Assembly: GCA_903642275.1 (NCBI GenBank)
Contig: CAHJWK010000012.1
Coordinates: 1-61,571, forward strand
Length of the DNA: 61,571 nt
Source of the DNA: Chitinophagaceae bacterium
GTDB taxonomy: Bacteria; Bacteroidota; Bacteroidia; Chitinophagales; Chitinophagaceae
Direction of reading: 5' to 3'
In this document: piece after piece, positions 1 to 6,743 of the stretch
Position numbering within the stretch: position 1 is the first letter of the stretch
Layout of the letters: each line of letters opens with the position of its first letter
Position numbers and translations under genes: made by a program
Notes under the pieces: model-generated
Told to the model about the DNA's origin: nothing
What the model saw: the letters and a program-made list of their open reading frames with translations, nothing else
Database searches by the model: none

Positions 1-897
1 GCGGTGGAGCATGAGTTTCCGCATTTTATTCTGGATATACGTGATGAGTTTGGCGATTTTGTGATTGACAATTTTGTGGAGGAATATATTGCGGGCAGAA
101 CACCTAACCCTTGTGTGATGTGCAACACACACATTAAGTGGCGTGCGCTATTAAAGCGTGCCGACGCGCTGAACTGTGATTTTATTGCAACAGGTCATTA
201 TGCTAATATTGGTTTGCATAACGGCAGGTATTTTATTAGCAAGGGTTTGGATGAAACGAAAGACCAGAGTTATGTGTTATGGGGTTTGCAGCAGGATTTA
301 TTGAGTCGTACATTGTTACCGTTGGGTAAGTATCGTAAGAGTGAGATTCGTGCGATGGCTTTGGACTTTGGTTATCCTGAATTGGCGAAGAAAAGTGAGA
401 GCTATGAAATTTGTTTTGTTCCGGATAATGATTATCGCGGCTTCTTAAAACATCGTGTTGCAGGTTTGGAAAATCAAGTGAGCGGCGGCTGGTTTGTTGA
501 TAAGAATGGCTTGAAGTTGGGTGAACATAAGGGATATCCTTTTTATACGATTGGCCAGAGGAAAGGCTTGGATATTGCGTTGGGTAAGCCGGTGTATGTT
601 ACTGCGATTGAACCTTCGACAAACACAGTTGTGTTGGGTGATGAAGATGATTTGCAGCAAAGCGAAATGATGGTATCCAAAATTAACTGGTTAAAGTATG
701 ATGGTGTGGAAGATGGCTTTGAAGCGTTTACTAAAATCCGGTATAAAGATAAAGGTGCGTTGAGTAATTTATATACTGCTGATGGCGGTATTCGTGTTTG
801 CTTTTATGAGAACGTTAAGAGCATTGCACCAGGCCAGAGCGCTGTATTTTATGAAGGTGATGATGTTGTGGGTGGAGGAGTGATTATGCGGCAGTGA
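1..897 (+). CDS. mnmA: tRNA-specific 2-thiouridylase MnmA, 5'-truncated by the window edge
   Basis: MnmA transfers sulfur to U34 of tRNA Lys, Glu and Gln in the cytoplasm. The frame is open from base 1, so about the first 70-100 residues, which carry the ATP-binding PP-loop SGGVDSS motif, lie outside the window. Visible: the NPCVMCN block with the first catalytic Cys (C37 counted from the GTG at base 4), ATGHYA, the tRNA-contact stretch DETKDQSYVL, and the second catalytic Cys in YEICFVPD (C137). A C-terminal beta-barrel region follows YTIGQRKGL. Both active-site cysteines are present, so the enzyme should be functional. The next gene is convergent and begins 41 bp away. Family assignment is firm; the true start cannot be seen. 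Confidence 0.96.
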   Translation, partial: AVEHEFPHFILDIRDEFGDFVIDNFVEEYIAGRTPNPCVMCNTHIKWRALLKRADALNCDFIATGHYANIGLHNGRYFISKGLDETKDQSYVLWGLQQDLLSRTLLPLGKYRKSEIRAMALDFGYPELAKKSESYEICFVPDNDYRGFLKHRVAGLENQVSGGWFVDKNGLKLGEHKGYPFYTIGQRKGLDIALGKPVYVTAIEPSTNTVVLGDEDDLQQSEMMVSKINWLKYDGVEDGFEAFTKIRYKDKGALSNLYTADGGIRVCFYENVKSIAPGQSAVFYEGDDVVGGGVIMRQ

Positions 898-938
898 CTT
901 CATGCCAACCCTTCTTTAAAGGAAAAACAAGAATTACT

Positions 939-2321
939 TTACGTTTTTTGGTTCGTTCTTTCTTTCCACATCTCATTAAATGTTTTCTGGCTAAAGTTTA
1001 AATCGGCTCTGTGTTTTGTCCAGCCTTTAAACATGCTGTTGACTACTTTGTTTTTAAGATTACCGTTGCCCATATTCATCATTTTCCTGCTTAAGCTAGA
1101 TTGTTTCCAAAGCTTCCATGCAACGCGTTCTGATACTGAACTTCCACCTTCCTGTACAGACTCATAACGGTTTTCCAATAATAACTCATGCAGGTTAATT
1201 CTAACGGGGCAAACCTCTGTGCAATTGCCACAAAGTGACGAAGCATAACTTAAATGTTTCCATTCTTTAATATTTGTTAAATGCGGCGTGATAATGCTTC
1301 CTATAGGTCCGCTGTAGGTTGTGTCATAACTATGACCGCCAATATTTTTATAAACCGGGCAGGCATTTAAACAGGCGCCGCAACGGATACAATACAAAGC
1401 TTCACGCATCTTCGGGTTTGCCAGCAAATTTGTTCTGCCATTGTCTAATAAGATTACATACATTTCTTCCGGTCCGTCGGTTTCATTTTTTTGTTTTGGT
1501 CCTGATATGATGGTGTTATAAACAGTTAATTGCTGACCAGTTCCAAACGTTGCAAGCAATGGCAGGAACAAACTTAAATCAGTTAAAGATGGAATTATTT
1601 TTTCTATACCAGCAACTACAATATGTGTTTTAGGAAATGCTGAACTTAGCCTTCCGTTACCTTCATTTTCAGTAATAGAAATAGAGCCGGTGTCAGCAAT
1701 TAAAAAGTTTGCGCCGGTTACTCCAACTTCAGCAGCAGTGTATTTTTCACGCAGTTTTTCTCTTGCTACCAACGTTAATTGTTGCGGTGATAAACCTGCA
1801 GGCGTTCCTAATTTTTCAGTGAATAATTTTGCTATATCTTCTTTGCTTTTATGCATTGCAGGTGTTACAATGTGATATGGTGCTTCATTATCTAACTGCT
1901 GAATGTATTCACCCAAATCTGTTTCAACACTTTCTATATTTTGTGTTGCTAAGAATTTATTCAGGTGAATTTCCTCTGTAACCATGCTCTTGCTTTTCAC
2001 CAATGTTTTACAGTTTTTTACTTTGCAGATTGCATGTATTTCCTGTAATGCTTCATCAGCAGTTTCAGCCCAGATAACTTTTGCGCCACGTGCTGAAATA
2101 TTTTTTTCAAATTTTTCAAGCATTACATCAAGATGTTCAATTGCATTCCATTTTATGTTCTTTGCCTGCTCACGTACTTTCATCAAATCATCAAACTGCG
2201 CTTTGCCTTGTGGCACTACAGCATTGTATTTGCTGATGTTAAAATTGATCTTGCGGCGGTGTTCGATGTCCGCAGATTTAATAGTGCTTTTTGCTATAAA
2301 TATTGATGCGCTTTTACTCAT
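939..2321 (-). CDS. lutB: LutB/LldF-type iron-sulfur protein (LUD domain plus two 4Fe-4S clusters)
   Basis: Resembles LutB (YkgF), the Fe-S subunit of the LutABC L-lactate oxidation complex. The N-terminal two-thirds is a LUD-type domain. Two ferredoxin motifs follow: CIRCGACLNACP near residue 310 and CGNCTEVCP near residue 365, and then a basic tail. Length of about 460 residues is usual for LutB. I start it at the ATG at 2321; a GTG at 2339 lies inside an inverted repeat and would only add six residues. No lutA or lutC is adjacent, so the lactate role is inferred from family only. It is the last gene of the leftward mutY-ssb-gldE-gldD-DUF3109 run, 90 bp behind its neighbour, but the inverted repeat between them may separate transcripts. 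Confidence 0.88.
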   Translation of the reverse strand: MSKSASIFIAKSTIKSADIEHRRKINFNISKYNAVVPQGKAQFDDLMKVREQAKNIKWNAIEHLDVMLEKFEKNISARGAKVIWAETADEALQEIHAICKVKNCKTLVKSKSMVTEEIHLNKFLATQNIESVETDLGEYIQQLDNEAPYHIVTPAMHKSKEDIAKLFTEKLGTPAGLSPQQLTLVAREKLREKYTAAEVGVTGANFLIADTGSISITENEGNGRLSSAFPKTHIVVAGIEKIIPSLTDLSLFLPLLATFGTGQQLTVYNTIISGPKQKNETDGPEEMYVILLDNGRTNLLANPKMREALYCIRCGACLNACPVYKNIGGHSYDTTYSGPIGSIITPHLTNIKEWKHLSYASSLCGNCTEVCPVRINLHELLLENRYESVQEGGSSVSERVAWKLWKQSSLSRKMMNMGNGNLKNKVVNSMFKGWTKHRADLNFSQKTFNEMWKERTNQKT

Positions 2322-2333
2322 TATTATATTTTG

Positions 2334-2395
2334 AACCACGAAGGCAGAAAGGCACTAATTCTTTTGCTTCTTTATGACTTGGTGTCTTTGTGGTT
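2334..2395. repeat. Imperfect inverted repeat between lutB and the DUF3109 gene
   Basis: Left arm 2334-2353 starts AACCACGAAGGC; the reverse complement of right arm 2376-2395 starts AACCACAAAGAC. By eye 15 of 20 positions agree. The arms flank a 22-nt centre. The same stretch also shows weak 8-bp periodicity (GAAGGCAG/AAAGGCAC; CACAAAGA/CACCAAGT/CATAAAGA). It looks like a REP-like intergenic palindrome and could fold in the transcript upstream of lutB. Whether it is dispersed in the genome cannot be judged from one copy. Confidence 0.6.
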
Positions 2396-2411
2396 ATAAT
2401 TTATTAGATGC

Positions 2412-2996
2412 TTACCTGCTTTCTGCATATTTCGCGGCTGCTTCTAAAGTGTTATAAAACTCTTCTCCGTATTTGCGGATAATTGATTCCTTTAAAAAAA
2501 TATACACCGGAACTTTTAAACGCTTACCTAATTTACAGGCGGCTTTACATAAATCAGGCCGCGGTTCATAATTTAAATATTCAAGGTCTTCATCTTCCTG
2601 GCTTTTACTTATTCTTATTGGAAACAAATGACAACTGATTGGTTTCTTCCATTCAATTTCACCTTGGTTATAAGCTTTTTCAATACCGCATTTTATAATG
2701 CCTTTTTCATCTTTAAAACCATAAGCGCACATCTCACCTTTTATTGTTGGCGTAATCCAACCAAACTCTTTATCGTATAGATACTTCCCGTTTTTTTCTA
2801 TTGATTTAATGCCTGCGTCGGTTAAATATGGCTTTACTGCTTCATAATTTTTAATCAGTTCATCAAGCTCACTTAATTCAAGCGGAGCGCCAGCATCGCC
2901 ATCTTCACAACAGCCGCCCTTACATTTAATTAAATCGCAAACAAATTGCGCCTGCACTATTTCATCACTCACTAATTTATTATCAATCGCGATCAT
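2412..2996 (-). CDS. DUF3109 family cysteine-rich protein
   Basis: 194 residues, matching the compact DUF3109 family, which is widespread in Bacteroidota and has no proven function. The N-terminal block CDLIKCKGGCCEDGDAGAPL (about residues 19-38) carries four cysteines. Further cysteines lie at CAYGF, CGIEKAY, ISCHLFPIRI and LCKAACKLGKR. The pattern recalls the YkgJ/CxxCxxCC metal-chelating proteins, so metal or Fe-S binding is likely but inferred. No signal peptide or membrane segment, so cytoplasmic. It lies 40 bp downstream of gldD on the same strand and is probably co-transcribed with it. Confidence 0.85.
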   Translation of the reverse strand: MIAIDNKLVSDEIVQAQFVCDLIKCKGGCCEDGDAGAPLELSELDELIKNYEAVKPYLTDAGIKSIEKNGKYLYDKEFGWITPTIKGEMCAYGFKDEKGIIKCGIEKAYNQGEIEWKKPISCHLFPIRISKSQEDEDLEYLNYEPRPDLCKAACKLGKRLKVPVYIFLKESIIRKYGEEFYNTLEAAAKYAESR

Positions 2997-3036
2997 TTTA
3001 CAAAGTAAAAATTAAAATTAAAAAAGAGAAGCGATA

Positions 3037-3681
3037 TTATTTCCAGTGAAAGGTGCTGATGAGATGTTTCATGTCTGCAACCAAAAACTGGTTTACAGGC
3101 CGCAAAGAATCTTCATTTGGCGTAGCATCAAAATATAAAGCACCACGTATAAAATTTTGGGTTGAATCAGTTAAAAAAAACTGGTCAGCAGTTGCTACAT
3201 CACCGGCCACACTAAAAAAACTTCCATGTACATTGTTTGAAATATTCATGATAGAATCATTGATATAAGAAGCTTTTACAGAATGCTTGTTGGTTAAGTT
3301 ATAAGCATCACCCAGTAACTTTTCAAGTTTGTAATTACCAATGATTTTATAGCTTAAATAAATCTTTGCATTAAACTGTGGAAAATCAATATTCACCCAC
3401 CATGGATTTTCTGCGGAGCTGTCAAAAAAAGTACTGTCTTTCATAACTTTTGCATATGTTGGATATTCAAATGTGTATGGATATGATGGCTGATTAAACT
3501 GCTGGTAAGTTTTCTTTGGTAAATCAATTTTAAAATAACCTGCAGGTTTTGGAATATAAGGTGAGTTGCAGGAAAATAAAAATAGTGTACAATGAATAAT
3601 TAATAATAAATAATGATTACGGCTTGCTGTTGACCGTTGACTTTTGAATGTTGACTTATTTTTCCTAAGTTGCAACAACAT
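3037..3681 (-). CDS. gldD: Gliding motility lipoprotein GldD
   Basis: GldD is an essential gliding-motility lipoprotein of Bacteroidota, associated with the GldKLMN/type IX secretion machinery. Family marks here are YIPKPAGYFKIDLPKKTYQQF just after the lipidation site and the SYPYTFEYPTYAKV block. The lipobox is LFSC with the acylated Cys at residue 38. The leader is unusual: 37 residues with an extended basic part (R6, K7, K9, K13, R16, R21) and then YLLLIIHCTLFLFS. Residues 9-32 are encoded by a 7-bp-periodic repeat (3587-3656). No ATG, GTG or TTG lies between codon 3 and the lipobox, so the repeat is within the frame. It overlaps gldE by 17 bp, consistent with a translationally coupled gldE-gldD pair. 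Confidence 0.9.
   Translation of the reverse strand: MLLQLRKNKSTFKSQRSTASRNHYLLLIIHCTLFLFSCNSPYIPKPAGYFKIDLPKKTYQQFNQPSYPYTFEYPTYAKVMKDSTFFDSSAENPWWVNIDFPQFNAKIYLSYKIIGNYKLEKLLGDAYNLTNKHSVKASYINDSIMNISNNVHGSFFSVAGDVATADQFFLTDSTQNFIRGALYFDATPNEDSLRPVNQFLVADMKHLISTFHWK
3587..3656 (-). repeat. Ten-unit degenerate heptanucleotide array encoding the GldD leader
   Basis: Read on the minus strand, ten consecutive 7-mers stay in phase. The first four are variants of AGTCAAC (also ATTCAAA and GGTCAAC), followed by AGCAAGC, CGTAATC, three ATTATTN units and ATTGTAC. The period is exact although the core changes along the array. Since 7 is not a multiple of 3, the encoded peptide samples all three frames of the core. 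This array forms GldD residues 9-32. Confidence 0.75.
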
Positions 3682-5005
3682 GCGGCTTGATAGTTATCTT
3701 GATTTTTTGCAAACGGTTCTTCTTAATTTCAAGTACAATAAATTCAAAATCACCGCTGGCAATAACTTGGTTTTGCTGCGGAATTTCACCGGCAATTTCA
3801 AGCACTAAGCCAGCAAGGGAATCGCTTTCGCCTTTTACATTTTCAAATGTGTCAGCAGGTAAATTCATCAGGCGGCAAACATCATTAATCATAATGCTTC
3901 CATCAAAAATGTAGTTGTGCTCATCCAATTTTTTAAAGCCAGAATCTTCATCATCAAACTCATCTTTTATATCACCGATAATTTCTTCCATTATGTCTTC
4001 TAACGTAACAATGCCGCTGGTACCGCCAAACTCATCTACTACAATTGCAAAATGTATCCGCTTATGTTGAAAGTCTTTCAATAAATCTTCTATCATTTTA
4101 TGTTCATGCACAAAATAAGGTGGGCGTATCAATGAGTGCCAGTCAAAATCTTTTTCACCATTAATAAATGGCAGTACATCTTTTGTATTTAGCACGCCAA
4201 CTACTTCATCGAGATCTTCTTTAAATACCGGCAACCTGCTGTAATGCAGTTCTTCTGTTTTGTGCAATAAGTTTTGAAAATTTGTTTCATATTCAATACC
4301 ACTAACATCAGTTCTTGTATGCATAATCTGCTTAACCGTTATGTTGCCAAACTTTACAATACCTTTTAAAATATTTTTTTCTTTTTCTGATGCGGAGTTG
4401 TTCGTTGTAATGTCAATTGCATGGTCCAATTCTTCCAGGCTGTAAGTGTTCCTCGCTTTTCTCGAAAGCTTTCTTTCAATTACATCAGAATACTTCACCA
4501 GCCAGTTACCCATGCCGTGAAAAAGATAGTAAGTACCTTCTGTTATAACACCAAAGTTTTTAAGAAAGCGAATGTTATTATGGTTTGCATAAATCTTTGG
4601 TATTACTTCACAAAACAAAACAAGTATGCTTGTAACGGCAACCACCTTTATTAAAAAATCGATCCACACAGCCTGTGGTTTTTGAATTTGCAATATGCTG
4701 TCAATTAAAACATTTGAGATAACGATGATAGCAATATTGGCAAAGCTGTTTGCAATAAGTAATGATGCAAGTAAACCTTTCGGGTCTTCAAGTAAATCGA
4801 TAATGCGTTTGTAATAAGATTGTTCTTTTGTTTTTAAAAGGTTGATATCTTTAAAAGTGAGTGAGAAAAATGCAACCTCAGCACCTGACACTACAAATGA
4901 AAGCATGATAAAAGCTATCAATAAAAAAACAAGCACAGTAACGGCTTGAGGGTCTATTATATCATGAATTTGTAAAAGTGAAAATTGCAACGAATGGATT
5001 TCCAA
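3665..5005 (-). CDS. gldE: Gliding motility-associated protein GldE (CNNM/CorC family)
   Basis: 446 residues with the layout of CNNM/HlyC/CorC membrane proteins: a DUF21-type domain with hydrophobic segments at about 20-45, 85-115 and 120-145, two CBS domains (about 225-280 and 290-350, the second containing FAIVVDEFGGTSGIVTLEDIMEE), and a C-terminal CorC_HlyC domain. In Bacteroidota the member next to gldD is GldE; it supports gliding by stabilising or assisting GldD. The acidic IIGDIKDEFDDED stretch and the CBS pair could sense nucleotides or Mg2+ (family inference). It is 59 bp downstream of ssb and overlaps gldD. Confidence 0.92.
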   Translation of the reverse strand: MEIHSLQFSLLQIHDIIDPQAVTVLVFLLIAFIMLSFVVSGAEVAFFSLTFKDINLLKTKEQSYYKRIIDLLEDPKGLLASLLIANSFANIAIIVISNVLIDSILQIQKPQAVWIDFLIKVVAVTSILVLFCEVIPKIYANHNNIRFLKNFGVITEGTYYLFHGMGNWLVKYSDVIERKLSRKARNTYSLEELDHAIDITTNNSASEKEKNILKGIVKFGNITVKQIMHTRTDVSGIEYETNFQNLLHKTEELHYSRLPVFKEDLDEVVGVLNTKDVLPFINGEKDFDWHSLIRPPYFVHEHKMIEDLLKDFQHKRIHFAIVVDEFGGTSGIVTLEDIMEEIIGDIKDEFDDEDSGFKKLDEHNYIFDGSIMINDVCRLMNLPADTFENVKGESDSLAGLVLEIAGEIPQQNQVIASGDFEFIVLEIKKNRLQKIKITIKPHVVAT

Positions 5006-5064
5006 ATTATATGGTTTTCGTTAAGCATTAATCTCAACTGGCGAAAGATAATTAAAATTATGAA

Positions 5065-5508
5065 TCAAAAAGGTAAAGCGCCGGAACCCTCATCTTCAGG
5101 CGGCGGAACATCGCTTTCATATTCTTCTGCATTTTGTTGGGTTATGCCGGAATTTGAAGAAGTAATGGTGTGACTTTCAGGCCGGCGATCAAGCATTATA
5201 AAATTTTCACCCACAATTTCAGTTAGAAATTTTTTATGCCCTTCGCGGTCTTCCCAACTGCGGGTACGCAATTTTCCTTCGAGATATATAAGACTGCCTT
5301 TATGCAAAAATTTTTGCGCCAGGTCAGCCAGTCCGCGCCATAAAATAATATTATGCCATTCTGTTTGGGTAGCCTGCCTGCCTTTATCCTTATACGTTTC
5401 TGTTGTGGCAAGCGGAAATTTAGCCATGCTGATGTTGCCTTCGAGATATTGCACATCCGGGTCTTTACCTAAATTACCAATCAGGATAACCCTGTTTAAA
5501 CCTCTCAT
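5065..5508 (-). CDS. ssb: Single-stranded DNA-binding protein
   Basis: 147 residues. The OB-fold domain (residues 1-110) opens with MRGLNRVILIGNLGKDPDVQYL and contains the WHNIILW and LIYLEGKLRTRSW strands. The linker is short and the C-terminal tip is acidic, PPPEDEGSGALPF, the peptide through which SSB recruits repair and replication partners. The tail ends LPF rather than the Escherichia coli DIPF. It lies between mutY and gldE, the order known in Flavobacterium and relatives, and shares their strand with gaps near 60 bp. Confidence 0.97.
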   Translation of the reverse strand: MRGLNRVILIGNLGKDPDVQYLEGNISMAKFPLATTETYKDKGRQATQTEWHNIILWRGLADLAQKFLHKGSLIYLEGKLRTRSWEDREGHKKFLTEIVGENFIMLDRRPESHTITSSNSGITQQNAEEYESDVPPPEDEGSGALPF

Positions 5509-5574
5509 AATTTCTATTTTATGTGGTTGAAGAATTGAATTTAAAATTATAAAAAAAACTTATGCTGAAACTGG

Positions 5575-6663
5575 TTAAATTGATAATTGTTGCTGCAACG
5601 CAGTTTTAGCAGATATATACTGATGTATAAAACACGGGAAGGCTTTTGCTTTTATTTCTGCTGCTGACAGCCACTCTCCTTTTAATGTATTTAAAGTTGA
5701 AGATTTTTTTAATAACTCAACTATAATAAAGCAGCCATTTATATGCTGATGTGTAAGCACCTGCTTCTGAGCCTGTACAACATTTATTGCATTCGCATTT
5801 TTAATGTTCAATGCGTTTGACAAATACGTTTTGATAGATGCAATATTCCATTCAGGATTTTGTTTGTCTTCCACCAAATAAAATTCATGCAGATTTTGCC
5901 AGATATCTTTTGCGGTTCTTAATTGAACATATTTTTTATTGTTGATAGAAAAGATGAAGTAAGTAAACCACCTGTCTTTCTTAACCAGCTTCTTGCTTTT
6001 TACAGGTAATACATTTGTTTTATTTTGATTGAAAGCAATGCAGGTTTTATTTAACGGGCAAATAGTACAAAGCGGAACAGGCTTGCAAACTGTTGCACCA
6101 AAATCCATGATGGATTGATTGTATTCACCAGGATTTTTTTTATTCAAACATTCATCTGCAAGCTTTGTAAAAAATTGTTTACTTTCTGTTGAATCAACAG
6201 CTTTATTAATGCCAAAATATCTTGATAAAACACGCAACACGTTGCCATCAACAACAGCATATTTCAAATCAAAACAAAAAGAAGCAATGGCACTTGCAGT
6301 ATAACTGCCAATTCCTTTCAGGCTTAAAATTGAATTATAATCTGTTGGAAATTCTCCGTTATAATTATCTCTTATCAACCGTGCGGTAAACAATAAATTT
6401 TTGCAACGTGTATAATATCCTAAACCTTCCCACAGTTTAAAAACGTCTGCATCTTTTGCGTTGGCAAGCGCAGTTATATTTGGGTATTGCTGAATAAATT
6501 TTTCATAATAACTCCAGCCTTGTTCAACACGCGTTTGCTGTAAAATAATTTCGCTTAGCCAAACTTTGTAAGGATTCTTCTCACCTTTCCATGGCATCAT
6601 GCGTTTGTTTTCATTTTTATGCCAAAGCATCAACAACTTTCTAAACAAATTTTCATTCTTCAT
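5575..6663 (-). CDS. mutY: A/G-specific adenine glycosylase MutY
   Basis: MutY removes adenine mispaired with 8-oxoguanine. Start taken at ATG 6663 (MKNENLFRKLL); a GTG at 6672 is less likely. Order: HhH-GPD glycosylase domain with catalytic Glu in SEIILQQTRV, helix-hairpin-helix LKGIGSYTASAIA, catalytic Asp in VVDGNVLRV, a 4Fe-4S loop CKPVPLCTICPLNKTC, and a C-terminal NUDIX-like 8-oxoG recognition domain after VLPVKSK. The Fe-S loop is Cys-X5-Cys-X2-Cys-X5-Cys, whereas the usual first spacing is X6. First gene of the leftward run; a 63-bp heptamer array separates it from the divergent ABC-F gene. Confidence 0.95.
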   Translation of the reverse strand: MKNENLFRKLLMLWHKNENKRMMPWKGEKNPYKVWLSEIILQQTRVEQGWSYYEKFIQQYPNITALANAKDADVFKLWEGLGYYTRCKNLLFTARLIRDNYNGEFPTDYNSILSLKGIGSYTASAIASFCFDLKYAVVDGNVLRVLSRYFGINKAVDSTESKQFFTKLADECLNKKNPGEYNQSIMDFGATVCKPVPLCTICPLNKTCIAFNQNKTNVLPVKSKKLVKKDRWFTYFIFSINNKKYVQLRTAKDIWQNLHEFYLVEDKQNPEWNIASIKTYLSNALNIKNANAINVVQAQKQVLTHQHINGCFIIVELLKKSSTLNTLKGEWLSAAEIKAKAFPCFIHQYISAKTALQQQLSI

Positions 6664-6672
6664 ACAGCACAA

Positions 6673-6735
6673 AACTTAGAATTTAAAACTTTAAACTCAA
6701 AACTACAAACCGCAAACTTCTAACTACGAACTAAC
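6673..6735 (+). repeat. Nine-unit heptanucleotide array (core AACT plus three variable bases)
   Basis: Nine consecutive 7-mers in strict phase between divergent mutY and the ABC-F gene. Seven begin AACT, one begins AATT and one AACC, while the last three bases differ in almost every unit (for example AACTTAG, AACTCAA, AACTTCT, AACTACG). It runs directly into the candidate TAACTTTG promoter box. A fixed core with variable remainder at exact spacing is not what recent slippage of a perfect microsatellite gives. Confidence 0.8.
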
Positions 6736-6739
6736 TTTG
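6732..6739 (+). promoter_or_regulatory. Candidate Bacteroidota -7 box (TAACTTTG) for the ABC-F gene
   Basis: Matches the Bacteroidota sigma-ABfr -7 consensus TAnnTTTG exactly. It ends 4 bp before the ATG at 6744, so transcription would begin at about the start codon and give a leaderless or nearly leaderless mRNA. No TTTG -33 element is seen at the expected distance. The box overlaps the last heptamer of the repeat array. Confidence 0.45.
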
Positions 6740-6743
6740 CATC

